A DNA stretch of 64,000 bases, from contig JARFXR010000002.1 in NCBI GenBank assembly GCA_029194535.1, positions 620,001 to 684,000 on the forward strand, in the 5' to 3' direction. Numbering within the stretch: the stretch's first letter is position 1; every line of letters begins with the position of its first letter. The notes under the pieces are model-generated. The model was not told where the DNA came from. It did no database searches and saw only the letters and a list, made by a program, of their open reading frames with translations. The stretch comes from Nitrospira sp. GTDB taxonomy: Bacteria > Nitrospirota > Nitrospiria > Nitrospirales > Nitrospiraceae. Of the stretch, positions 45,879 through 55,142 are shown piece by piece. The position numbers and the translations under genes were made by a program.

Positions 45879-46846
45879 ATCACTGAGGAGAGGATGGCGG
45901 CGCCGGGCAACGTGAAGAGCCAGGCATAGAGGATGCGCCGAGTCACCCCCCAACGAACCGCGGACAGACGTTTGATAGCTCCGACTCCCATCACCGACGA
46001 GGTGATGGTATGGGTCGTACTCACAGGTAAGCCGATGTGGGCTGTGACCATGAGGACCGCGGCCGCCCCCGTTTCCGCCGCGAATCCATGCACCGGCTCC
46101 AACTTGACGATGCCCATCCCGAGAGTACGGACGATTCTCCAGCCGCCTGCGGCCGTTCCCAGCCCCATGGCCACTGCACAGGTGCCGATGACCCAGCCGG
46201 GCACCTCGTGGGATTGGATCTGACCGGCCGAAAGCAGCGCGAGCGTGATGATGCCCATCGCTTTTTGCGCATCATTCGCGCCGTGGCTGAACGCCATGAA
46301 ACAGGCCGACAGTAGTTGCAGGCGTTTGAAAATCTTGGTCGCCATTCCCCGAGGAACACGAAAAAACAGCCAGCTGATCAGGACCATCAGCGAGAGGCCG
46401 ATGGCAAAGCCGAAGAAGGGAGACAGGACCATGGCCTCCAGCACGGATCGAAGACCCGAGAGTTTGACGGTGTCCCACCCGCCGTGCGTCACAGCCGCTC
46501 CCACCATGCCGCCGATCAAAGCGTGGGACGAACTGGTGGGCAGCCCGAGCAACAAGGTGAATAGGTTCCACAAGATGGCGCCGGCCAGCGCCGACGCCAC
46601 CATCTGCTGCGTGACCGTCGAGGGATCCACGATGCCCGAGCCGACCATCTTGGCGACGGCGGTGGACATGAACGCGCCGGCGATATTCAGGATGCCGGCT
46701 CCGATGACCGCGACAAGCGGACTCACCACTCTGGTGGAAACGACCGTGGCGATGGCGTTGGCGCTGTCGTGCCACCCGTTCGAAAAGTCGAACAGCAGCG
46801 CGAGCAGGACGACCAGGAGCAACATTCCGTTGAGTTCCAGCATCAT
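45851..46846 (-). CDS. pit: Low-affinity inorganic phosphate transporter, Pit family
   Basis: A 331-residue membrane protein with about ten helices. The repeated PiT signature is visible twice: NGWHDSANAIATVVSTR near the N-terminus and FSHGANDAQKAMGI in the middle, plus GLPTSSSHALIGG and GLPVSTTHTITSS. It moves phosphate with protons or as a metal-phosphate complex. DUF47 partner gene upstream by 257 bp on the same strand. Confidence 0.93.
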   Translation of the reverse strand: MMLELNGMLLLVVLLALLFDFSNGWHDSANAIATVVSTRVVSPLVAVIGAGILNIAGAFMSTAVAKMVGSGIVDPSTVTQQMVASALAGAILWNLFTLLLGLPTSSSHALIGGMVGAAVTHGGWDTVKLSGLRSVLEAMVLSPFFGFAIGLSLMVLISWLFFRVPRGMATKIFKRLQLLSACFMAFSHGANDAQKAMGIITLALLSAGQIQSHEVPGWVIGTCAVAMGLGTAAGGWRIVRTLGMGIVKLEPVHGFAAETGAAAVLMVTAHIGLPVSTTHTITSSVMGVGAIKRLSAVRWGVTRRILYAWLFTLPGAAILSSVIYLVGARLG

Positions 46847-47103
46847 GACGTCGTCAGGGGGGAGGTCAGGCGATCGGGGTGGCTTCTATCATCGCGCGCA
46901 TCACGGTCCGTGGTTGATCTAGGAGTCCGTCCGAGTAATGCCATTCTACTGCGGCAAACGATCTGCAGGCATCTGCATCGTGCTCGGCCCGAAAAAATCC
47001 TCAATGTATTCCAGCGAATACGCCTCCGGTTTTTCCGGGCCTGCGGCCTTGCATCTGCCCGCACCTCCTTTGCCCCGCTACGAAGGATTACTCGGACAGA
47101 CTC

Positions 47104-47721
47104 CTAGTGGTGTTTCAATGAGATCCGTTCCAGAATGTTGGCTACGTCTTCGCAGCGGTCGGTGCCGGCCTCGAATCCTTCATAGATCTCTTTCCATTTG
47201 ATGACGGCTATCGGATCCGTTTCTTTGTCGAACAGCTCGGAGATGGCGTCGCGGGAGACGCGGTCCGCTTCGTTCTCCAGACTGTTGACCTGCACGCTGC
47301 ATTCCTTCACGTCCGGATGAGCCATCCCAAGCCGGTCTACACCCTGCCCGACCGCCACCGACGCCTGGTACAAGATGTCGGCCAGCTTGACGGCCATCTC
47401 GGTCGGCTTGGTCACCTTGTAGAGGACGAAGCGGTCGGCGATCGCTTCGGCCACATCAAGAATGTCGTCCAGCGCACTGGCGAGATCATGGATATCCTCG
47501 CGGTCGATCGGCGTAATGAACGTCTGGTTGAGGCGGAGCGCAATATCGTGCGTAATGCCGTCTCCGACATGCTCGACTTCTTTGATGCGCCTGGCCTGCT
47601 CGACCGGCGAACGCAGGTCCTTCATCATCGCGGCCAAGAGCCGGCTCCCCTCGATCATGTTGTGCGCCGCCTTCTTGAATAGCTCGAAGAAGGCTTCCTC
47701 CCGTGGAATCAGTCCGAACAT
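47104..47721 (-). CDS. DUF47 family (PhoU-like) Pit accessory protein
   Basis: A 205-residue helical protein starting MFGLIPREEAFFELF, the usual opening of the DUF47 family. Acidic metal-site motifs are EVEHVGDGITHDI and ENEADRVSRDA, as in PhoU. DUF47 genes commonly precede pit genes and modulate uptake. The upstream region to 47817 is short, without a recognised Pho box. Confidence 0.88.
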   Translation of the reverse strand: MFGLIPREEAFFELFKKAAHNMIEGSRLLAAMMKDLRSPVEQARRIKEVEHVGDGITHDIALRLNQTFITPIDREDIHDLASALDDILDVAEAIADRFVLYKVTKPTEMAVKLADILYQASVAVGQGVDRLGMAHPDVKECSVQVNSLENEADRVSRDAISELFDKETDPIAVIKWKEIYEGFEAGTDRCEDVANILERISLKHH

Positions 47722-47817
47722 AGCTGGTCCGCTCCTCCGCTGATCAATCGCCGTCGCCCGCTCAGAATACCTTCCCCTCGACTCGACGAGAATGCGGCCG
47801 TCGCCTCCCGCTGTCGG

Positions 47818-48810
47818 CTACCACCGAATCAGTCCCGTCGCCCATGTGATTCCGCCGCCAAAACTTCCCAGCACGACCAAATCCTGTGGCGCGATTCGAC
47901 CGGCACGGACGGCATGATCCAGCGCGATCGGCACCGAGGCGGATGAGGTATTGCCCAGACGCTCGATCACCGAGCAGATTTTCGAAGCCGGGAGCCCAAG
48001 CTTGGCCGTGAGGCTGGACAGGATCCGCCCGTTTGCCTGGTGCAGGACCAGGTAGGCCACGTCGTCCAGAGTCACACCGAATTCCTTCAGTAAGTCCCGG
48101 ATCGCCTGGTCCAATTTCTTGACGGCCAACCGGAACAGCGGACCTCCTCGCATGCGGAGCGTCGTGCCCGGCCTGCTGAAGGTCGCCTCCGTCGCCGGCA
48201 TGCGCGAACCGCCAACCGGTATCCGAATCAAGTCATGCTGGGCGCCTTCGGCATGTATCCGCAGGCCCTGGATGCCTCGGTCGGGTCGGCTTGCGCCATG
48301 CTCGGCTCGCACCACGACCGCACCGGCTCCGTCGCCGAACAGAAGTGCCGTGTGGGCATCGTCGGGATCAAGGGTCCGTGACTTGACCTCGGCCGCTACG
48401 ACCAAGCATTGGGTCAGTTGGCCGCTTCGAATCATGGCATCCCCCATCGACAGACCATAGAGAAAGCCCGAGCAGGAGGCAGACAGATCAAAGGCGGGTC
48501 CTCCTGGGCAGCCCAGCTTGCGTTGCAGCAGGCAGGCGGTCGAGGGGAAAGCCATATCCGGTGAAGTCGTCGAGAGAACAATGGCTTCGATCGCAGACTG
48601 GTTGATCCCCGCAGCGTCCATCGCCCGCCGGCAGGCCTCCACAGCTAGGTCCGACGATGCCTGGGATGGATCGGCCCATCGTCGCTCGACGATGCCGGTG
48701 AGGCGGGTGACCATGGAGGGGGCAATTCCGAGCGTACCAGCTGCCTCCGCATTCGATACCACCCGCTCGGGCAGGTAAGAGCCGGTTCCGACAATCCTGG
48801 TGCGGATCAT
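47818..48810 (-). CDS. fabH: Beta-ketoacyl-ACP synthase III
   Basis: A 330-residue thiolase-fold enzyme with the Cys-His-Asn triad: Cys in LSASCSGFLYG, His in LVLHQANGRIL and Asn in RLGNTSSASVP. The Gly-rich end (GSFGGGITWA) is typical. FabH condenses acetyl-CoA with malonyl-ACP to begin fatty acid synthesis. It lies away from other fab genes, so a specialised KAS III (for example for branched or quinolone-type products) is possible. The ATG at 48810 matches the family; divergent from the BamD-like gene. Confidence 0.88.
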   Translation of the reverse strand: MIRTRIVGTGSYLPERVVSNAEAAGTLGIAPSMVTRLTGIVERRWADPSQASSDLAVEACRRAMDAAGINQSAIEAIVLSTTSPDMAFPSTACLLQRKLGCPGGPAFDLSASCSGFLYGLSMGDAMIRSGQLTQCLVVAAEVKSRTLDPDDAHTALLFGDGAGAVVVRAEHGASRPDRGIQGLRIHAEGAQHDLIRIPVGGSRMPATEATFSRPGTTLRMRGGPLFRLAVKKLDQAIRDLLKEFGVTLDDVAYLVLHQANGRILSSLTAKLGLPASKICSVIERLGNTSSASVPIALDHAVRAGRIAPQDLVVLGSFGGGITWATGLIRW

Positions 48811-48972
48811 GACTCGCCGCGATTGTATGGAAGGCGTCGCATAAGCTGCGGGATTATAGGTCTCGGTGCCCAATGGGTCAACTCGTCTCACTTCGTTGCA
48901 ATTGACCAGATCTCCTGTTACAACGGACTTGTGTCAGGATCGGTGACAGAGCCTGACGGTACTGAGGTGCAG

Positions 48973-49911
48973 ATGCGACGATTGAGCAGCAATCTCCGTG
49001 GTTTGGCAGGTGATGGGCTACGGATCCTCTTTCCCGTCATCGTGGTCGGCCTGCTGGTGGGCTGTTCCAACTCGCCCAAGAACGGAGATCAGGCCGCGAA
49101 GAAGGCCATCAGCGGGACTGACGAGTCGATCTTTCTCGGGGATACGATCGAGAAGAATTACGATCCGAACGTGATCATGAAACGCGGCGAGGCCTTCTTT
49201 GAGAAGGAAGAATATGCCGAGGCAATCGTCGAGTATAACCACTTTCTCGACCTCCATCGGAACCATCAGTTGGCTTCCTATGCCGCATTCCGCATCGGTG
49301 AGAGTCAGATGAGGCGGGCCAAGGGCATCGAGCGCGACCCCGAACCGATCCAAAAGGCCATCGAATCCTTCGATCGATTACGCCGAGACTATCCGGGCAG
49401 CCGCTACGACAGCCAAGCCACGCAGAAGGTTCGGGAATGCCACGATCTTCTCGCCCAGATGCACCTGTTCGTCGGACAATTTTACTATCGCCGTGGTTCG
49501 TACTTGGCCGCCGCACATCGGTTTGAACAGATCATGCAGCTCTATCCCGATAAATCTGTCGCGCCGGATGCCCTCTATTTCCTCGCTCTGAGCTATCACG
49601 AAATGGGCGCCGACGATTGGGCCAGCGACAAGTTGACGCTGCTAGCGCAAAAGTATCCGAACGCTCAGCACTCGCGTGATGGCGCCAGCCTCCTGGCCAA
49701 GATCGGGACGCCGAAATCCGCTCCGGTGGTGGCCCAGAAACCGGCCTCCGCTTCTCCATCACCGGACGGTACGATCCCGACCGCCTCAGCAAGCTCCTCT
49801 GTTCTGGCCAACAGCCTCAGTTCCTCTCCTTCAGCCGGATCCATTCAGATCCCATCAGCCAGTTCGCTGACAGAGTCCTTCGTCAATTGTCGGCTCGGGG
49901 CCTGGTGCTAG
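48973..49911 (+). CDS. bamD: Outer-membrane assembly lipoprotein, BamD/YfiO type
   Basis: A 312-residue lipoprotein (lipobox LLVGC) with TPR-like repeats from about 65 to 240: YAEAIVEYNHFLDLHRNHQLASYAAFRIGES-type helices, then SFDRLRRDYPGSRY, FVGQFYYRRGSYLAAAHRFEQIM and DALYFLALSYHEMGADDWA (shown in short pieces). A Ser/Pro/Ala-rich tail (about 255-305) is unusual for BamD, which is about 245 residues. It would assist BamA in inserting outer-membrane barrels. The ATG at 48973 is preceded by AGGTGC. Confidence 0.87.
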   Translation: MRRLSSNLRGLAGDGLRILFPVIVVGLLVGCSNSPKNGDQAAKKAISGTDESIFLGDTIEKNYDPNVIMKRGEAFFEKEEYAEAIVEYNHFLDLHRNHQLASYAAFRIGESQMRRAKGIERDPEPIQKAIESFDRLRRDYPGSRYDSQATQKVRECHDLLAQMHLFVGQFYYRRGSYLAAAHRFEQIMQLYPDKSVAPDALYFLALSYHEMGADDWASDKLTLLAQKYPNAQHSRDGASLLAKIGTPKSAPVVAQKPASASPSPDGTIPTASASSSVLANSLSSSPSAGSIQIPSASSLTESFVNCRLGAWC

Positions 49912-50280
49912 CAGGTTGACCGAACAACTTGAACGTCGGCTCCTCTCTCGCTGCAGCCTTTTCGATCAAACGTTTGACTAGACCCTATCTCAAAATTCGT
50001 TCATGACGGGATGGGATCTGTTGTCGTCATTGCCGCGCCGGCGGGAATCCAGACTTTTCAGGTCACTCAGGATGCCCGTTTTCGCGGGCATGACCGGTTC
50101 TGACCGGAACACCCATCTTGAGAGAGGTTCTCGCGTGAAAGCACTCGTGAAGAGTTCTGAGGATTCATCGGAACGGAATCAAGAAGCGCTTCGGTGGTCT
50201 TGCGGATAAGCGGTGATTGAGGGAAGGATCGAGCGTCCGAGCGAGGTGAGAACGACACCGAAGATCTGTTTCAACACCCG
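49912..50280. other. Intergenic region with palindromic repeat-like element
   Basis: No gene supported. The stretch between bamD and the leftward ccdA holds a dispersed-repeat-like element (50028-50091, listed separately) and otherwise nothing recognised. Confidence 0.55.
50028..50091. repeat. REP-like palindromic element
   Basis: CGTCATTGCCGCGCCGGCGG is followed by GAATCCAG, a motif common to small dispersed palindromic elements of bacterial genomes. A second hairpin ATGCCCG-TTTTCG-CGGGCAT lies at 50072-50091. Two adjacent stem-loops with this wording suggest a decayed REP/BIME-type element. Confidence 0.45.
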
Positions 50281-51015
50281 TCACTGGCCGAGATACCAGC
50301 CGATGCCGTACCGCTCCAGAAAGCTGGTAATCATGGTCAGCGAATTCGCATAGATCATGACACCCACGACGACCAACAGCACACCGCTCACGGTGGAGAC
50401 TCCCCACAGATAGGCGCGCGCTTGTTTGAAATACGCAAGGAACCGGTCGACGCCCAGGGCCGTCAGAAATAAGGGAAGCCCCAGCCCCAACGAATAGCTG
50501 GTCAACAGCAACACGCCGGTCATGAGCGAGTCGGTGGTGCTCGCATAGAGAAGGATTGTGCCCAGCACCGGTCCGACGCAAGGAGTCCACCCGGCCGCAA
50601 AGGCGATCCCGATCAGGAAGGAGCCGGCATAGCCGACCGGCCGGTTGCGAAACTGAAAGCGATGTTCCATCTGAAGAAAATTGATGTTCAGGATGCCCAA
50701 CAGGTAGAGACCGAACACGACGATCAACACGCCGCCGATGCGCCGGATATGGTCCTGATACGTGATCAACAGTTGTCCGACGAAGCTCGCAGACGCCCCG
50801 AATGCGATAAAGACGACTGAAAAGCCCGCGATGAACAACAGGGCGTTGGCAACGATCGCCGTACGGAAACGAGATCTTGTGCCGGCATCGGTCAGTTGTT
50901 CGATTGAAAGCCCCGTGATGTAAGAAATATAGGAAGGCACCAGCGGCAAGACGCAGGGCGAGACGAAGGATAGGAGCCCGGCGGAGAAGGCCGCAATCAG
51001 CGAGATATTTGACAT
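50281..51015 (-). CDS. ccdA: Cytochrome c biogenesis protein CcdA
   Basis: A 244-residue membrane protein with six helices. The redox cysteines are in SPCVLPLVPSY (helix 1) and TPCVGPVLG (helix 4). CcdA carries reducing power across the membrane to extracytoplasmic thioredoxins that keep apocytochrome c reduced. It is last in a run of four to five maturation genes, 23 bp after the ResA-type thioredoxin. The ATG at 51015 is preferred over a TTG at 51027. Confidence 0.92.
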   Translation of the reverse strand: MSNISLIAAFSAGLLSFVSPCVLPLVPSYISYITGLSIEQLTDAGTRSRFRTAIVANALLFIAGFSVVFIAFGASASFVGQLLITYQDHIRRIGGVLIVVFGLYLLGILNINFLQMEHRFQFRNRPVGYAGSFLIGIAFAAGWTPCVGPVLGTILLYASTTDSLMTGVLLLTSYSLGLGLPLFLTALGVDRFLAYFKQARAYLWGVSTVSGVLLVVVGVMIYANSLTMITSFLERYGIGWYLGQ

Positions 51016-51038
51016 CGACTGGGACAAGGCAGCCCTGA

Positions 51039-51578
51039 CTATGCCTTCAGCAACATATCGATCAGCTGGTGGGCCTCAGGTGCGGCCCAGTCACGCGCGC
51101 CGAAGATTTGATGCCGCACGACCCCCTGACGATCGATCATGAACGTCATGGGAAGACTGCGTGCCCCGTACACAAGCCCTATACGATATTCGGCGTCGTG
51201 CAGAATGGGAAACGTCAATCGATTTTCCTGCTGGAACGGCCTGGTGACCGCCACGCCCTGAGGATCCGTGGAGACGGCCAAAATCTCGAAGTCATTGCGG
51301 GAATAGGACCGGTAGAGTTGTTCCATGGCCGGCATTTCCACCCGACACGGGCCGCACCACGTCGCCCAGAAATTGATAAGAACGACTTTCCCCCGCATGT
51401 CCGACAACGCCATCATCCGTCCCTCGAGATCCCGAAGCTGAAAATTCGGAGCCGCGTCCCCTGGCTTCACCAGGCTGCGCTTGGCGACCGGAACGACCGG
51501 GCCGGCGTCGGAACATAATGGTCCGGCGGCGGCAAACGCCAGCAGCATGAAGCTCAGCGATAAGGCAGTCCGTTTCAT
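51039..51578 (-). CDS. Extracytoplasmic thioredoxin, TlpA/ResA type (copy 1)
   Basis: A 179-residue protein with a signal peptide (LSFMLLAFAAAGPLCS) and a TlpA-fold domain with WCGPC (Cys75, Cys78). The cis-Pro region is SLPMTF. It would reduce the CxxCH thiols of apocytochrome c using electrons from CcdA. Its ATG overlaps the stop of the upstream paralogue as ATGA, so the two are coupled. The two copies differ in anchoring: this one is cleaved or lipid-free, the other keeps a membrane helix. Confidence 0.88.
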   Translation of the reverse strand: MKRTALSLSFMLLAFAAAGPLCSDAGPVVPVAKRSLVKPGDAAPNFQLRDLEGRMMALSDMRGKVVLINFWATWCGPCRVEMPAMEQLYRSYSRNDFEILAVSTDPQGVAVTRPFQQENRLTFPILHDAEYRIGLVYGARSLPMTFMIDRQGVVRHQIFGARDWAAPEAHQLIDMLLKA

Positions 51579-52198
51579 CCCTTCACGCTCGAAAGCCGGG
51601 CCGACCCGACAGCCGCCGCCTTGGGAGTGACATTGAGTAATTTCGTCAGCACCTGCAGGCTGTCCAGCCTCGTCCAATCTCTGGGTCCGATCACGATTTC
51701 CCGGATGATACCCTCTTGATCAATGATGAACGTCTCGGGCACCCCCATTCGCTTGTACGGTTTGTCGGTCTTGCCCCAGGAATCGATCAACACAGGAAAG
51801 GTCAGATTCAGTCCCTTGACGAACGGAGGGATTTCCCTCGTCGTCGTTACACGATCGATGCTCACGGCCAGAATGACCAGGCCGTCCTTCTCGAAATTCT
51901 TGTTGAGAATCTCCATGGAGGGCATTTCTTCCCGGCATGGTTTGCACCAGGTCGCCCAGAAATTCAGGAACACCACCTTCCCGCGAAAATCAGACAGCCG
52001 ATAGGGTTTATCATTGAGATCGGACAAAGCGAAGTCCGGAGCAGGCTTGCCCACGACCAGCAGTTCGTACTTCGCGCTCTGCAGCCAGACTATGGCGAAT
52101 GTCAGGACGAGAATCACCGTCCCTGCAATCAGAATCAACAGGCGCGGGGCACTCGGTTTGGCTATCGGCACGGGAGTCGGCTGATCAAGCAAGGGCAT
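51575..52198 (-). CDS. Membrane-anchored thioredoxin, TlpA/ResA type (copy 2)
   Basis: A 207-residue protein with an N-terminal transmembrane helix (about 20-40, LLILIAGTVILVLTFAIVWL) and a periplasmic TlpA domain with WCKPC (Cys85, Cys88) and cis-Pro VPETF. The ATG at 52198 (MPLLDQP) gives the cytoplasmic N-tail expected of ResA. Coupled to copy 1 through ATGA. Likely the ResA equivalent of the System II pathway. Confidence 0.88.
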   Translation of the reverse strand: MPLLDQPTPVPIAKPSAPRLLILIAGTVILVLTFAIVWLQSAKYELLVVGKPAPDFALSDLNDKPYRLSDFRGKVVFLNFWATWCKPCREEMPSMEILNKNFEKDGLVILAVSIDRVTTTREIPPFVKGLNLTFPVLIDSWGKTDKPYKRMGVPETFIIDQEGIIREIVIGPRDWTRLDSLQVLTKLLNVTPKAAAVGSARLSSVKG

Positions 52199-52320
52199 CC
52201 CTCCATGGTTCACCGGCGCGATGCGTGCGGACAAGCCGTCTTACCGGTGAGCTGACGTCCGCCATCAGAAAGAGTAGGCGACCGAGCGTGGTGCCGGCAG
52301 CCGGGATTCGTGTCCTGTCG

Positions 52321-53235
52321 CTACGCGTAGGCGTGCAATCCCGACAAGAGGAAGTTGACCCCCCAAAAACAGAAGATCACCATGAGGAACCCGAAGACCG
52401 CATAGATCGCGGCTCGTCGTCCTTCCCAACCTCGGGTCATGCGGGCATGAATGTAGGCGCCGTAGATGAGCCACACGATCAACGACCAGGTCTCTTTCGG
52501 ATCCCAACTCCAGTATCCGCCCCAGGCATAGTTGGCCCACATCGCCCCGAGGATGATGCCGAAGGCCAATAGTGGAAATCCGATCATGATCGCCTTGTAA
52601 CCCAGCTCATCGATGGTTTCCAAGTCTGGAAACGCGGCGTAAAACCGGGATCGGCTACCCCGGAGTTCCGCCCGCTCTTTGAACAGATACATCAACCCGA
52701 GGCCTCCGGCCATGGCAAACGCCGCATAGCTCGTCAGCGTCACGGAAACATGAATGTAAATCCAATAACTGTTGAGCGCCGGAACGAGCGGTTCGGCGGT
52801 TTGGTAGCGGTAGGGCAACAGCGAGGCCGCGCCCATGGCGATGAACCCGATTCCGACGACGAACGCTCCGATCGCCTTGATCTTATACCGCAGCTCCAAC
52901 AACACATAGCCGAGGATGATGGCCCATGAGACATAGGCCATCGCTTCGAACTGATTGGACCAGGGTGCGAAGGTGCCGGAATGCTCCAACCGTTCAAAGG
53001 CCCGGGTCAGCAATGCCGCCGTATTCACGAGCCATCCGAAGACGGTGACCAACGTAGCGACCTGACCCAACTGAGCGGCCCAGGCGCCGTCTCGGTCCTC
53101 AAACTCCTCCGACGGGTGGCCCGCAGGAGCTAAGGCCATGGCAGGACGTCTGGCAAAGAGATATGCCACATAGAGGGTCAGGGCCGCCAGGTAAAGCCAA
53201 AATGTCATGTCGAAAAGAAAGAGTGATCGGACCAT
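52321..53235 (-). CDS. ccsA: System II haem-handling protein CcsA/ResC
   Basis: A 304-residue membrane protein with about eight helices. The WWD haem-binding motif is in WGGYWSWDPKETW, and flanking His residues (YIHVSVTL; the HARMTRGW region) are the usual external haem ligands. With ResB it forms the cytochrome c synthase that attaches haem to CxxCH outside the cell. It begins 100 bp after resB on the same strand. Confidence 0.92.
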   Translation of the reverse strand: MVRSLFLFDMTFWLYLAALTLYVAYLFARRPAMALAPAGHPSEEFEDRDGAWAAQLGQVATLVTVFGWLVNTAALLTRAFERLEHSGTFAPWSNQFEAMAYVSWAIILGYVLLELRYKIKAIGAFVVGIGFIAMGAASLLPYRYQTAEPLVPALNSYWIYIHVSVTLTSYAAFAMAGGLGLMYLFKERAELRGSRSRFYAAFPDLETIDELGYKAIMIGFPLLAFGIILGAMWANYAWGGYWSWDPKETWSLIVWLIYGAYIHARMTRGWEGRRAAIYAVFGFLMVIFCFWGVNFLLSGLHAYA

Positions 53236-53335
53236 GCACAGCCTCCGTCTATCGAATCAACTCACGACGCTCTCGCCCATCATCAACCATCATGATACCC
53301 AAGAAGACAGCCGTTTGACTACTCCCCGTTGCGGC

Positions 53336-54763
53336 TCAGAACGTGCGGATTTTTTCCGTAAGCTTTCGAAATTCCTTCTGAAAATCGATCTGGCTCTTGT
53401 GCGTCGTTCCACCCACGTGGACCGTCGAACCCTGATCCGATGAGACGATCTTCGTCCACAACCTTCGGTGGTAGATAAAGGAGGACAATGTGATGCCGAC
53501 GACGATCATGGTGGATCCGAGCCAGACGATATTGATACCGGGATTCTTAGCGATTTGAAGCCCGGTATATTTCTTCGGCTTGTAGCCGATCAATTCGAAC
53601 TGATATTTCGAATCCTTGATATCGAAGAGATCAGGGAACTGATAGAAGATCCACGGAGTGGCTTCCACCGTACTTCGCTCGTTGACGGTCAGCTTGATCG
53701 CGGGATTGGCGTGCTCGACGGTCTTGGAATACACCTTCTTCTCGGTGGAGTTGAACGCAAAATCCGCGACGAAATCCGTAACCGCCAACTTCAATTTCAA
53801 GTCGTCGATCGCCTGTTCTTTCTGCCATTCAAGATCGACCGTCTTGATGATCTTGTCCGACTCCTTGTCCTTAATATTGAGCCGCGCAATCTCGATTTGA
53901 TCCCATGCGTCTCCATAACTGGACTGATAAAACCAGATGCCCTTATAGACCAGTGGATCGTTTACGGTAATCGTCTTAGTCAGCTGCTGCCGGCCGCCTT
54001 CGAGGACGGTCAGGGTACTGTTATAGGACTTGACCGACCCGTTTTCGTGGTAATCGATCCAGAACTTGTCGACCTTGAGATCGAAGTCTCCGCGCGGAAT
54101 GTGATACGTCTGACCTTCGAGGCAGACACCGAACTCCTGAAATCCGTAGTAGCTGCCTAGCAGGCCGCCCACGACAATCACCGTAGCGCTCAAATGTGCC
54201 ATATGCGCGCCGACGCGTCCGAGCACGCCTTTGGTGGCGTACAACGTGACCTCTCTCGCGTCGTTCTTCGCCAAGACACGATAGCCTCGTTCGATGAAGT
54301 ACTGGGCCAATGACTGGGCAACCGTCTCCTTGTCACCCCGGACAGGAATCTCGGCCTGTTGCTTCAAGCCCTTGATGAAGGCCATTGACACGCTGACCTT
54401 GTCCTGCTTCATCGACCGCCAAACCGCAGGAAACCGCTTGTAGAAGCACGTCAAGGAGTTGACACAGAGCAGTCCAAGCAGGCCGGTGAACCACCACGTA
54501 TGGTAGACATCCGTGATACCGAGCCGCAGGAACCATCGATAGGCATTCTCACCGTATTCCTGAATGTAGGTCTCAGGTCGCTCACCCTGTTGAATGACTG
54601 TCCCGATCGTGGCTGTAATGGCGATGAAGAGGAACAGAAACATCGCCAGCTTGATCGACGCGAAAAATTCCACGAGTTCGCGTGAGAACTCTTCCCAACC
54701 AAGGCCCGGCGCAGGATTGCGGGGCGTTTCACGCTCGGCGGTGGCCTCAGGCTGACCGTTCAT
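53336..54763 (-). CDS. resB: System II cytochrome c synthase subunit ResB/Ccs1
   Basis: A 475-residue protein with three N-terminal helices (about 40-58, 89-108 and 176-194), a large periplasmic beta domain and a C-terminal helix (about 415-435, VWLGSTMIVVGITLSSFIY). Marks of ResB are GTVIQQGE and LGSYYGFQEFG. It is the CcsA partner in haem attachment. The ATG at 54763 is one of two close candidates; the other (54796) adds 11 residues. With ccdA, two thioredoxins and ccsA it completes a System II set for the cytochromes encoded at 13-25 kb. Confidence 0.9.
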   Translation of the reverse strand: MNGQPEATAERETPRNPAPGLGWEEFSRELVEFFASIKLAMFLFLFIAITATIGTVIQQGERPETYIQEYGENAYRWFLRLGITDVYHTWWFTGLLGLLCVNSLTCFYKRFPAVWRSMKQDKVSVSMAFIKGLKQQAEIPVRGDKETVAQSLAQYFIERGYRVLAKNDAREVTLYATKGVLGRVGAHMAHLSATVIVVGGLLGSYYGFQEFGVCLEGQTYHIPRGDFDLKVDKFWIDYHENGSVKSYNSTLTVLEGGRQQLTKTITVNDPLVYKGIWFYQSSYGDAWDQIEIARLNIKDKESDKIIKTVDLEWQKEQAIDDLKLKLAVTDFVADFAFNSTEKKVYSKTVEHANPAIKLTVNERSTVEATPWIFYQFPDLFDIKDSKYQFELIGYKPKKYTGLQIAKNPGINIVWLGSTMIVVGITLSSFIYHRRLWTKIVSSDQGSTVHVGGTTHKSQIDFQKEFRKLTEKIRTF

Positions 54764-55142
54764 CGTCTCACAAGTCCCATTTCCTTCACCAGACACACAA
54801 TCTTCTGGGGCCCAGACGCTACCACCCGATTGACAAGGACAATTACAAGCCGGAAGGAGATACCGTCACTGGCGATAGGTCCTTTGGTACAACCGCAAGG
54901 GAGGAAGGCCTCAACAGCGCCATCTTACAAGTGCCCGAAAAGTGGTGTCAAGCGAGCGGCCGGTGCCGGCGGCGCAAAGCTTACCATCTTGTCGAACAGC
55001 GCAAGTCCCTACTATTGAAGAGATAGACAACTCCACCCTATCTCCGCTAGTATCGCAGGAATTACGCATATTGCCGGCAACGCTGCTGTGAATGCGTTCA
55101 CGCCGGAAGGCCGGACAATCGTCCACCGAACTTGAGGAGCCC
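54764..55142. promoter_or_regulatory. Divergent region between resB and metK
   Basis: No gene supported. The 5' leader of metK ends with TTGAGGAGCCC before the ATG. I looked for SAM-I, SAM-II and SAH riboswitch cores upstream of metK and saw none I could defend. Confidence 0.4.

Noticed and set aside
54764-55142. SAM riboswitch upstream of metK
   Set aside because: No conserved SAM-I, SAM-II or SAH core could be identified by eye.
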